Positions 18,059-24,894 of a stretch of DNA of 32,739 nt are shown in pieces (the stretch's first letter is position 1; every line of letters starts with the position of its first letter). The stretch lies in assembly GCA_028714015.1 (NCBI GenBank), contig JAQTNG010000006.1:1-32739 (forward strand), in the 5' to 3' direction. Under the pieces are notes generated by a model. The model did no database searches. It saw only the letters and a program-made list of their open reading frames with translations, and was not told the origin of the DNA. The position numbers and the translations under genes were made by a program. The DNA is from Elusimicrobiota bacterium (GTDB lineage: Bacteria; Elusimicrobiota; Elusimicrobia; UBA1565; UBA9628).

Positions 18059-19138
18059 TCAAGCCCCGGAAAAATTCGCCACCCGGTTGGCCCACTGGGC
18101 CTCGAAGCGCGCCTGGGGGACATCGAGCGCGGCCTTCAGCGGCCCCGACTCGAGCATGCGCAGGTCCTTCGCGGGGAGGAGCTTGCCGAGCGCGCGGCGC
18201 CCGCCGGGGAACACCTCGAGTATGCCGGCCAGCGCGCGCGCGTAGCCCGCCGGCTCGTGCATGCGGACCCAGCCGTCCGTCAGCGCGCGCACGGTCTCGG
18301 CGACCTCTTCGGCAGACAGCCCCGGATGACGGCCCACGCGGCGGCCCCAGTCGTCGAAGAACGGGCCGACCGGCAGCAGCAGATCCGCGAAGCGCCGCAG
18401 ACCTTTCGCGGCGCGCAGCGGGTAGTGGCGGTGGTTGTCGGCGCTCATGAAGCGCGTGTTGAGGTCGCCCGCGCGCCCGAGCCGTCCGCCGAACAGCGGC
18501 GACCCGGGCCGGGCGGCGTCGTAAAGGGACGCGCGAAGCGGGTCTTCCGGCTTGAGCTCCCACTGGTCGGCGACGCGGTCGAGGTCGCCGAAGTTGTGGG
18601 CGATCAAGGTCGAAGCCTTCAGCATCCGGAGGGCGTCGCCCGCCTTCCAGATCGCCGCGAACGCGTCGTCCTCCCGGGCCGCCTCCGATTTCATCGCGTC
18701 GAGCACGACCGTCGACAACGCGGGACGGGCCCCGAGGCAGGCGGCATAGGCGCCGACCGCCACCGAGAACCAGGTGCCCTCGTGCGTGGACAGGCGCAGC
18801 GGCCCGCTTCCGACGAGGCGGGCCGTGACCGGGGCGTAATTCCAGCTCAGCGCCTCGAGCACGAGGCGGGCCTGCTCCTCGACGAGGCCGGGCTGGCAGT
18901 CCTGCCACAGCTTCCAGCGGATGGCGTTGTCCACGTCGGTCGGCACGAAGCTCCCGGCGGTCGCCCAATGCGCGCACAGGCACAGCTCGTAGTAGCCGAG
19001 CGCGGTGAGGCGTCCTCCGTCATAGGCGCGCAGCACCCGGAGATAGCGGAGGGCGGGCCCCTCGGGCTGCGGGCCTTCGAACAGGAACGGGGCCGCCATG
19101 CGGACCTGCTCGATGAGAAGCCCCGGGACGATCGCCAC
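18059..19138 (-). CDS. Unrecognised protein coupled to rfbC
   Basis: I do not recognise this family. I chose the GTG at 19138 (359 aa) because it shares one base with the rfbC stop (TAGTG); the longer track ORF runs back through rfbC in another frame and is artefactual upstream. The protein is Ala/Leu-rich and mostly helical, with no signal peptide and no clear membrane segment. Distinctive stretches are AYDGGRLTALGYYELCLCAHW, STHEGTWFSVAVGAYAAC, IAHNFGDLDRVADQWEL and SADNHRHYPLRAAKGLRRF. The several His and Asp residues in these stretches could bind metal or form an active site, but that is speculation. Tight coupling to the dTDP-sugar epimerase suggests a role in deoxysugar or surface-polysaccharide metabolism. 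Confidence 0.75.
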   Translation of the reverse strand: MAIVPGLLIEQVRMAAPFLFEGPQPEGPALRYLRVLRAYDGGRLTALGYYELCLCAHWATAGSFVPTDVDNAIRWKLWQDCQPGLVEEQARLVLEALSWNYAPVTARLVGSGPLRLSTHEGTWFSVAVGAYAACLGARPALSTVVLDAMKSEAAREDDAFAAIWKAGDALRMLKASTLIAHNFGDLDRVADQWELKPEDPLRASLYDAARPGSPLFGGRLGRAGDLNTRFMSADNHRHYPLRAAKGLRRFADLLLPVGPFFDDWGRRVGRHPGLSAEEVAETVRALTDGWVRMHEPAGYARALAGILEVFPGGRRALGKLLPAKDLRMLESGPLKAALDVPQARFEAQWANRVANFSGA

Positions 19139-19692
19139 TAAAAGGGGCTGTCGGCGTCGGACAGGAGGGGGAGCGCTTGGTCCTTCGCGGTCACGATCGC
19201 CTCGGCCGCGGAGACCGGCCACTTGATGCCGAGCGCGGGATCGTTCCAGCGGATGCCGCCGTCGACCTCCTTGCTCCAGTAATCGGTGACCTTGTAGGCC
19301 ATATCGGCGCTCTCCGACAGCGCGCAGAAGCCGTGGGCGAACCCGGCGGGCACCCAGAACATGCGGTTGCCGGCGTCGTCGAGCTCGATGGCGGCGGACT
19401 TGCCGTAGGTCGGAGATTTCCGGCGCAGGTCCACCACGGCGTCGAAGACCCGGCCGCGAGTGCAGCGCACGAGCTTGCCGATCGCCTTGGGCGGAACCTG
19501 GAAATGAAGGCCTCTCACCGAGTTCTTTCTGGACCGGGAGAGATTGTCCTGGAGCAGCGGCGGCAGGCCCGCCTTGGCCCAGTCGTCGGCGCGGAAAGAC
19601 TCCATGAAGAAGCCGCGCTCGTCCGAGAAGGACTTGCCTTCGACGAGGAGAAGGCCTTCGAGGCCGCCGTAGGGAGTGAAGGTGAAGGGCAT
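19138..19692 (-). CDS. rfbC: dTDP-4-dehydrorhamnose 3,5-epimerase
   Basis: This 184-aa protein has the standard length and cupin fold of RmlC/RfbC. It shows DERGFFMESF, DNLSRSRKNSVRGLHFQ with the catalytic His63, KLVRCTRGRVFDAVVDLR, WVPAGFAHGFCAL and YKVTDYWSKEVDGGIRWNDP with the active-site Tyr. It epimerises C3 and C5 of dTDP-4-keto-6-deoxyglucose on the way to dTDP-L-rhamnose and related sugars for surface glycans. The partner genes rfbA, rfbB and rfbD are not in the window; the downstream coupled gene is of unknown function. The ATG lies 6 bp after a TAAAAT hexamer, pointing to a leaderless transcript. Confidence 0.95.
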   Translation of the reverse strand: MPFTFTPYGGLEGLLLVEGKSFSDERGFFMESFRADDWAKAGLPPLLQDNLSRSRKNSVRGLHFQVPPKAIGKLVRCTRGRVFDAVVDLRRKSPTYGKSAAIELDDAGNRMFWVPAGFAHGFCALSESADMAYKVTDYWSKEVDGGIRWNDPALGIKWPVSAAEAIVTAKDQALPLLSDADSPF

Positions 19693-19698
19693 GCCGGG

Positions 19699-19704
19699 AT
19701 TTTA
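19699..19704 (-). promoter_or_regulatory. -10-like TAAAAT, leaderless spacing (rfbC)
   Basis: TAAAAT on the minus strand ends 6 nt before the rfbC ATG. It faces the response-regulator promoter in an 88-bp divergent region. Confidence 0.5.
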
Positions 19705-19768
19705 GCGATTTTTTAGCCGAAATAAATTCCATAGACGCGCGTCATAGTGCCGAAAACAGGGGTCAAGG

Positions 19769-19774
19769 TATAAT
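19769..19774 (+). promoter_or_regulatory. -10 TATAAT, leaderless spacing (response regulator)
   Basis: A consensus TATAAT ends 6 nt before the GTG at 19781, so the message should begin at the start codon. No -35 hexamer is evident. Confidence 0.55.
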
Positions 19775-19780
19775 ACGGGC

Positions 19781-20479
19781 GTGCCGCCTCGAATCCGGAT
19801 TCTCCTCGTCGATGATGAAGCCGACAACCGCCGGATCTACGGCGACGTGCTCGAAACGGAGGGCTACAGCGTCAAGCGCGTCGCCGGCGGGCGCGAGGCG
19901 TTCGAAGCGGCGGTCAAGTCGCCTCCGGACCTCGTGCTCTCCGACGTCTCGATGCCCGGCGGCGACGGCCTGACCTTGCTCGGAAACCTTCGCGCCGACA
20001 AGATCACGGCGCGCGTTCCCGTGGTCCTGATGTCCGGCGTGCGCAAGGGTTCGGCCGACCAGGCCGAAGGCCTCGACCAGGGCGCCGACGACTACCTGCC
20101 CAAGCCGGTGACGCCGGCCCTGATCCGCGCCAAGATCGCGGCGGTCCTGCGCCGCTACCGCGCGCCCGAGGAGCTCGGCGAGCAGCTCAAGGCGCAAGGC
20201 CTCGTCCTCGACGTGGCCGCGCGCACGGTGACGGTCTCGGGCAAGCGGGTCGCCTTGACGCGCAAGGAGTTCGACCTCCTGACCGCTTTCCTGCGCAAGC
20301 CGGGGAAGGTTTTGAGCGTGCCGTTCCTGCTCGAGACGGTCTGGGGCTACGACCCGGAAGACTACTCGGACCCGCACACGGTCGGCGTCCACGTCTCCAC
20401 GCTGCGGCGCAAGATCGGCGCGAAGATCGCGGCGCGCATCGTCGCCGTGCAGGGCGCCGGCTACCGCTTCGACGCTTAG
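19781..20479 (+). CDS. OmpR/PhoB-family response regulator
   Basis: This 232-aa protein uses a GTG start. The receiver domain (residues 1-120) has the acidic pair in VDDE (11-13), phospho-acceptor Asp55 in VLSDVSMPGGDG, Ser85 and Lys108 in LPKPVTP. The C-terminal winged helix (about 140-230) has LTRKEFDLLTAFLRKPGKVLS, VWGYDPEDYSDPHTVGVHVSTLRRKIG and VQGAGYRF, typical of OmpR-type DNA binding. It should control transcription when phosphorylated. The likely partner kinase is encoded convergently, with stop codons overlapping by 4 bp, instead of in the same operon as is usual. Confidence 0.95.
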   Translation: MPPRIRILLVDDEADNRRIYGDVLETEGYSVKRVAGGREAFEAAVKSPPDLVLSDVSMPGGDGLTLLGNLRADKITARVPVVLMSGVRKGSADQAEGLDQGADDYLPKPVTPALIRAKIAAVLRRYRAPEELGEQLKAQGLVLDVAARTVTVSGKRVALTRKEFDLLTAFLRKPGKVLSVPFLLETVWGYDPEDYSDPHTVGVHVSTLRRKIGAKIAARIVAVQGAGYRFDA

Positions 20480-21969
20480 GCGAGGAGCATCGCGTCGGCG
20501 GACTCGTCCCACGCCGGCAGCACGAACGAAAACCGCGACCCTTTGCCCGGAGCCCCCTCGATCTCGAGCGCGGTGCCGTGCGCGTCGAGAATCTTCTTGA
20601 CGAGCATGAGCCCCACGCCGAAGCCCGGGGCGGCCATCCTTCCTTCCTCGGTGCGATGCCCGGACAAAATCGCCTCGCGGTCTCCGGGCGCGATGCCGAT
20701 GCCCGTGTCCGCGACGTAGACGCGCAAGCGGCCGTCGGGCTCGACCGACACGCCCGCCGCGACCTCGCCGCCCTCGGGCGTGTACTTGACCGCGTTGCCG
20801 ACGAGGTTCGTCGCGACCATGACCAGGGCCTCGGGATCGGCCTTCGCCGCGGGCGTTCCGGCGGGGAGCTCGAGCGTGAAGCGCAGCCCCTTGCGCTCGT
20901 AAATAGGCTGGAGCGCCTTGGCGGCGCCGGCCAGCACGCGGCCGAGGTCGGCGCGGTGCGGCCGCACGGCGAAGCGCCCGGACTCGAGCAGTCCAAGGTC
21001 GAGGAGGTTTCGCGTCGCGAGCGACAGCGCGCGCAGGTTGGTCTCGACGATCACGTAGTAGTCCGCGCGGCGCCCGGCCGGCGGCGCCGACTCGGTCTGC
21101 TTCAGGAGGTTGACCGTGGTGCCGAGCACGCTCAGCGCGTTGTTGAACTCGTGGCTGGCCATCGAGACGAGGCTGCCCTTGAGGCGCCCGAGCTCGGCTT
21201 CCCGCTCGAACTGAGCGTTGAGGCGCGTCGCCATTTCGCCCATGGTCTCATGCAGGTCGCGGACCTCGGGCCCCGCGCCGCGAGGCGGCGGGAAGTCCCA
21301 GGGCTTGCCGAGCGTCCACCCGCGGGCGTTCTCGCGCAGGGAAGCGACCGGGCCGATCAGGGCGCGGGAGAGCAGGACGGCGACGAACGCCGCGGCGGCC
21401 GCGCCGGCGAGCAGGATGAGCCACAGCGCGCCGCGCGCCGCCTCCTCGGCCTCGAGGCGCCGCGCCCGCAGATCGGCGACGTTGACGTTCTTGAGCTCGT
21501 TCAAGGGCTCGGCGACGGCGTCGAGCTCGCGCGCGCGCCGCGTCGCGCGCGCCGCGTCCGCGGGCGCCAGGCGGCCGGCGCGGCGCCGCGAGATCCAGGG
21601 GCTGCGCTCGGCGAGATAAGCGGTCAGCCGGCGGTCGGCTTCCGCGATCGTGGCGCGGTCCCGCTCGTCGGAGGCCGCGCCGTCGAGCTCGCGCAGCAGC
21701 GCATGCACCTGGTCGAGCGCCTCCTCGCGCCGCTCGAGCCACGAGGGCTGTCCGGAGAGAAGGTATTGGTCCCCGTTCTGATCGACGCGGCGCAGCTCGT
21801 CGCGCAGGCGCGGAAGGGAGGAGAGCACCGTGAGGCCTTGATGGAAAGCCGTCTCGAGGCGCGCGTGGGCTCGGCTTTGCCGCCAGTAGGACGCGCCGAC
21901 GCCCAGCGAATAGACCCAGACGAGGCCCGACGCCAGCACGAGCTGGGTCCGCAGGTTCGGCGTCTTCAT
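20476..21969 (-). CDS. Membrane sensor histidine kinase
   Basis: This 497-aa protein starts at MKTPNLRTQLVLASGL; the longer track ORF (to 22968) is a shadow of the upstream TPR gene. Two membrane helices (about 8-28 and 180-205) bracket a helical extracytoplasmic sensor of four-helix-bundle type. A HAMP-like segment follows, then HisKA with SMASHEFNNALSVLG (phospho-His273), an N-box NLVGNAVKYTPEGG near 392, G1 DTGIGIAPGD near 418 and G2 GFGVGLMLVKKIL. The H-box reads HEFNN where most kinases have HELRN. It is coupled by an ATGA overlap to the TPR lipoprotein upstream and converges on the response regulator, its probable partner. Confidence 0.93.
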   Translation of the reverse strand: MKTPNLRTQLVLASGLVWVYSLGVGASYWRQSRAHARLETAFHQGLTVLSSLPRLRDELRRVDQNGDQYLLSGQPSWLERREEALDQVHALLRELDGAASDERDRATIAEADRRLTAYLAERSPWISRRRAGRLAPADAARATRRARELDAVAEPLNELKNVNVADLRARRLEAEEAARGALWLILLAGAAAAAFVAVLLSRALIGPVASLRENARGWTLGKPWDFPPPRGAGPEVRDLHETMGEMATRLNAQFEREAELGRLKGSLVSMASHEFNNALSVLGTTVNLLKQTESAPPAGRRADYYVIVETNLRALSLATRNLLDLGLLESGRFAVRPHRADLGRVLAGAAKALQPIYERKGLRFTLELPAGTPAAKADPEALVMVATNLVGNAVKYTPEGGEVAAGVSVEPDGRLRVYVADTGIGIAPGDREAILSGHRTEEGRMAAPGFGVGLMLVKKILDAHGTALEIEGAPGKGSRFSFVLPAWDESADAMLLA

Positions 21970-22898
21970 GGACGGGGCTTCGGGCGCCGGATCAGAGCGT
22001 TGGCTCGAGCCTCGAGCGCCGCGGCTTGAACGGGCCGGCCTCGCCGGCGCTGCAGATGGGCGTAATGCCCGAGCGTCGCGGCCAGCCGCGGGCTGCTCTT
22101 GCCGTGGGCGCGCTCGAGCTCGGCCAGCGCCCGCTTGTAGAGCGCCTCGGCGTCGTCGAGCTTCTCCTGCGCCTCGTAGAACAGCGCGAGATCGTTGAGC
22201 GCGGCCTCGGTCTCCGGATGCCCCGGTCCCAGAATCTTCTCTTTGACGGCGAGCGCCCGCAGGTAATACGCGTCCGCCTCGGCGAAGTCCCCGCGCGCAT
22301 GGTGAAAGAGGGCGAGGTCGGTGAGGCGGTCGGCGGTGAAGCGGTTGTCCGGGCCGAGCGCCTTCTCGGTGACCGCGAGCGCCCGGCGGTACGCCGCCGC
22401 CGCCTCGTCGTCGCGGCCGAGAGAGCGCTGGAGGCCGGCGAACTCCGAAAGCCGCGCGGCGATCTCGGCGTGGCGCTTGGGATCCGTCTGCGCGGAGGTC
22501 AGGGCCCGGCGCAGGAGCCTGCCCGCCTCGACATCCTTGCCGGACGCGGCGCAGGCCTCGGCCAGATAGGCGACCGCGGCGGCGGTCTCGGGAGAGTCCG
22601 GGCCGGACTCCTTCTCCATGATGGCGAGCGCGCGGCGGTACAGAAGCTCCGCCTTCGCCGGCGAGCCCTGGGCCATGCGCAGGTCGCCGAGCGCGTTGAG
22701 CGAGGAGGCGAGCCGGGCGTCCCCCGGGCGGAAGGCCTCCGCGCGCGCGAGGGCCGATTCCAACGCGGGCTCGGCCTCCGAGAGGCGGCCGTGGCTCAAA
22801 GCCCGGGTGCCGAGGTCCGCGTCGCGGCGCCATTCGACGCCGCCGCCGGCGCAGGCGCAAAGAAAGAGGGACAGTCCGGTCGCAATGGCGCGGCGCAT
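21966..22898 (-). CDS. TPR-repeat lipoprotein (kinesin-light-chain-like repeats)
   Basis: I chose the start at MRRAIATGLSLFLCACAGG (310 aa), seven codons inside the track ORF, because it gives a lipoprotein signal (LCA-C, Cys16) and sits 5 bp after a TATCAT hexamer. The rest is about five TPR-type helical repeats of roughly 42 residues with the kinesin-light-chain pattern: AL.I.EK..GPDSPETA, ALAVTEKALGPDNRFTA, ALAVKEKILGPGHPETE. TPRs bind protein partners. The gene overlaps the histidine kinase start by ATGA, so it may act as an envelope-side accessory that modulates the kinase. That role is inferred from coupling alone. Confidence 0.85.
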   Translation of the reverse strand: MRRAIATGLSLFLCACAGGGVEWRRDADLGTRALSHGRLSEAEPALESALARAEAFRPGDARLASSLNALGDLRMAQGSPAKAELLYRRALAIMEKESGPDSPETAAAVAYLAEACAASGKDVEAGRLLRRALTSAQTDPKRHAEIAARLSEFAGLQRSLGRDDEAAAAYRRALAVTEKALGPDNRFTADRLTDLALFHHARGDFAEADAYYLRALAVKEKILGPGHPETEAALNDLALFYEAQEKLDDAEALYKRALAELERAHGKSSPRLAATLGHYAHLQRRRGRPVQAAALEARANALIRRPKPRP

Positions 22899-22903
22899 GC
22901 CCC

Positions 22904-22909
22904 ATGATA
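22904..22909 (-). promoter_or_regulatory. -10-like TATCAT, leaderless spacing (TPR-kinase operon)
   Basis: TATCAT on the minus strand ends 5 nt before the chosen ATG at 22898. It lies inside the longer track ORF and supports the shorter start. Confidence 0.4.
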
Positions 22910-22983
22910 GCGTTTTCATGGAACCCCCGCATTCCGGCTCGGATTTGGGAAAGATTTGATGGGTGCATTCCGGCGGCCGGGGC

Positions 22984-22989
22984 TATAAT
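22984..22989 (+). promoter_or_regulatory. -10 TATAAT (small barrel gene)
   Basis: A consensus TATAAT lies 22 nt before the ATG at 23012. This leaves room for a true leader with a Shine-Dalgarno, unlike most starts in this window. Confidence 0.55.
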
Positions 22990-22999
22990 TTCGCATCAC

Positions 23000-23007
23000 G
23001 GAGGAGG
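23000..23007 (+). promoter_or_regulatory. Strong Shine-Dalgarno GGAGGAGG
   Basis: GGAGGAGG ends 4 nt before the ATG at 23012 and fixes that start over the upstream in-frame codon at 22904. It is the only strong ribosome-binding site I saw at a transcription-unit start in the window. Confidence 0.75.
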
Positions 23008-23011
23008 ATAT

Positions 23012-23470
23012 ATGAAGAGAATCCTGATCGCGCTGACGTTGGCGGCCGCGGCATTCCCGGCTTCGGCCCAGAGCCCCATCAAGGAAGCGGGCGCGGGCAT
23101 CATCGCCGGCGATCCGATCGGAGGCACGGCCAAGCTCTGGTTCGACCGGAACTACGCTCTCGACCTCGGCGTCGGCTTCAGCGGCTCGACCGTGCTGTGG
23201 GGCGATTTCCTCTATCACGCCTGGAACCTGCTCCCGCAGCCCGAGGAGGGCCGGCTCGGCGTCTACTTCGGCGCGGGCCCGCGCCTCGAAACCGCCTCGG
23301 ATACCGAGTTCGGCGTGCGCACGATCGCCGGGGTGTCCTGGCGCCTCACGAGGCAGCCGATCGAGGTCTTCGCCGAGGCCGGCCCCGTGTTCCGCCTGAC
23401 CCAGGGCGGCGGCGTGGACGCCGACGGGGGAGTCGGCGTGCGGCTGTACCTCGGCCCGACCCCGCGCTAG
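23012..23470 (+). CDS. Small secreted protein, probable outer-membrane beta-barrel
   Basis: This 152-aa protein has a clean signal peptide (MKRILIALTLAAAAFPASAQ). The mature part is made of alternating hydrophobic/polar strands rich in Gly and aromatics (NYALDLGVGFSG, GRLGVYFGAGPRLET, FGVRTIAGVSWRLTR, IEVFAEAGPVFRLTQGG, GGVGVRLYLG), the pattern of small 8-stranded outer-membrane barrels. The segment FAEAGPVF recurs in such proteins. It lacks a C-terminal Phe, so a soluble or periplasmic beta protein remains possible. TATAAT plus a strong Shine-Dalgarno suggests high expression. It converges on the aminomutase gene with a 7-bp gap. Confidence 0.78.
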   Translation: MKRILIALTLAAAAFPASAQSPIKEAGAGIIAGDPIGGTAKLWFDRNYALDLGVGFSGSTVLWGDFLYHAWNLLPQPEEGRLGVYFGAGPRLETASDTEFGVRTIAGVSWRLTRQPIEVFAEAGPVFRLTQGGGVDADGGVGVRLYLGPTPR

Positions 23471-23477
23471 ATCCGTC

Positions 23478-24839
23478 TCAGCGCGCGACGGCTTCCGATT
23501 CCTTTTTCCAGTACGCCTGACCTTCGGGGGGCAAAGTGTACACGGGATCCAGGTACTCGTAGCGGCGCGTGAGAGCGTCCTCGTCGTCGGCCTCGATGCC
23601 GGTGCGGTAGCCCTTCGTCCAGTAGGAGATGCCCTTGACCCGGTCGTAGTCGGCGAGCTGATGGATCCAGCGCTTTCCGACGTACGGGACGTCCACGGTC
23701 ACGCGCGGCGTCGCGAAGCCGGGCAGGTAGCCCATGATGTCGTGCTGCAGCTTCTGGCCCTCGGCGATGGACAGGCGCCAATGCTCGGAGTTGGGGATCA
23801 TGTCGGCCATGTAGAAGTAGTACGGCATGATCTTCGCGTGGTCGAGCAGCATGAAGCACAGCTCCAGGAGGTCCTGGCGCGTGGTGTTCACGCCGCGCAG
23901 CAGCACGCCCTGGTTGCGCACGTCGCGAAATCCCATCTCGAGCAGCTTGCGCACGGCCTTGCCGACGAGCGGCGTCACCTGCTGGGCGTGGTTGACGTGC
24001 GTGTGCACCGCGATGTCTATGCCGCGGTCCCAGGCGCGCTTGGAGATCCGCTCGAGAGCCTTGAGCACGTCGTCCTGGAGGAAATGCTGCGGAAGGCCCT
24101 GCAGGCCCTTCGTCGCGAGGCGGATGTCCTTGATGTTCGGGATGTCCATCAGCTCCATCAGGAACGCCTCGAGCTGGGCGATCGGCACGTTGGCGATGTC
24201 GCCGCCGGAGACGACCACGTCGCGCACGGAGGGGGTCTTGCGCAGATAGTCGAGCATCGCGGCGTAGCGGTCCTTGGGCTGGCTCTCGAACTTGTGCTTG
24301 GTCACCTGCGGCACGGAGTTTCCGACGAGGTCCATGCGCGTGCAGTGGCCGCAGTACTGCGGGCAGGTCGCGATCATCTCGGCTAGGACCTTCGTCGGGT
24401 AGCGGTGCGTCAGGCCCTCGCTGGCCCACATCTCCGACTCGTGCAGGCTGTCGCGGCTGGCCTTGGGGTGGTTGGGCCACTCCTTGTGCCGGTCCGAAAA
24501 CATCGGGATCATGTAGCGGCGGACGGGATCGGCGCGCAGATCCTTCTCGTTCATCGTGTTGAGCATCTGCGGCGGGATGAGAAGGGACATCGTCGCCTTC
24601 TCGTTCTGGTCCCTGAGGATGTCCTCGGCGATATCGTCGGTCAGGAACGGGCCGAACACGTCCTTGAGGTCCTTGAGATTCTTGGCCGAGTGCTGGCGCT
24701 GCCACAGCGCCGATTCCCACTGCTCCTTCGTGACGCCCTTATAGCCGGGCAGGCGCGTCCAATCCGGCTCCCTGAACTCGCGCTTGAGCGGGTACTGGAA
24801 CGGCTGTCGCGACGCGTCGGCTTTGACTTTCTTGGCCAT
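23478..24839 (-). CDS. kamA: Lysine 2,3-aminomutase family radical SAM enzyme
   Basis: This 453-aa protein has the radical SAM cluster motif CPQYCGHC (Cys159, Cys163, Cys166) followed by TR, as in lysine 2,3-aminomutase. Other family stretches are LTHRYPTKVL, VVVSGGDIANV, GVLLRGVNTTRQDLLELC and YYFYMADMIPNSEHWR. The Asp in YMADMI and the Asp in TVDVPYVGK match the two Asp residues that contact the lysine side chain in the clostridial enzyme. The Lys of VGK is the probable PLP lysine, one residue nearer to the Asp than in GGGGK. The reaction is L-lysine to L-beta-lysine, used in lysine fermentation or N-acetyl-beta-lysine osmolyte synthesis. No ablB or kamDE is adjacent, so the substrate is not certain. 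Confidence 0.88.
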   Translation of the reverse strand: MAKKVKADASRQPFQYPLKREFREPDWTRLPGYKGVTKEQWESALWQRQHSAKNLKDLKDVFGPFLTDDIAEDILRDQNEKATMSLLIPPQMLNTMNEKDLRADPVRRYMIPMFSDRHKEWPNHPKASRDSLHESEMWASEGLTHRYPTKVLAEMIATCPQYCGHCTRMDLVGNSVPQVTKHKFESQPKDRYAAMLDYLRKTPSVRDVVVSGGDIANVPIAQLEAFLMELMDIPNIKDIRLATKGLQGLPQHFLQDDVLKALERISKRAWDRGIDIAVHTHVNHAQQVTPLVGKAVRKLLEMGFRDVRNQGVLLRGVNTTRQDLLELCFMLLDHAKIMPYYFYMADMIPNSEHWRLSIAEGQKLQHDIMGYLPGFATPRVTVDVPYVGKRWIHQLADYDRVKGISYWTKGYRTGIEADDEDALTRRYEYLDPVYTLPPEGQAYWKKESEAVAR

Positions 24840-24845
24840 ATTTTC

Positions 24846-24851
24846 ATCATA
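24846..24851 (-). promoter_or_regulatory. -10-like TATGAT, leaderless spacing (kamA)
   Basis: TATGAT on the minus strand ends 6 nt before the ATG at 24839. The 55-bp divergent gap must hold promoters for both kamA and bdhA. Confidence 0.5.
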
Positions 24852-24882
24852 TCAAATTCCATATAAGCGCCGATTTTTTCGC

Positions 24883-24888
24883 TAATAT
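24883..24888 (+). promoter_or_regulatory. -10-like TAATAT, leaderless spacing (bdhA)
   Basis: TAATAT ends 6 nt before the ATG at 24895. No Shine-Dalgarno fits in the remaining CAACCT. Confidence 0.5.
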
Positions 24889-24894
24889 CAACCT

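Noticed and set aside
19760-19768. GGGTCAAGG resembling the GGGGTCAGACC hairpin arm
   Set aside because: The match is partial with no inverted partner nearby. It is simply the sequence before the response-regulator -10 box.
22898-22919. Upstream ATG (MKTLSWGM...) for the TPR lipoprotein
   Set aside because: It would place the putative -10 TATCAT inside the gene and lengthen the lipoprotein signal. The inner ATG gives a normal signal and the same leaderless spacing as other genes.
23467-24720. 417-aa minus ORF inside kamA
   Set aside because: It is a shifted frame of kamA. The radical SAM cysteines and family motifs are in the 23478-24839 frame.
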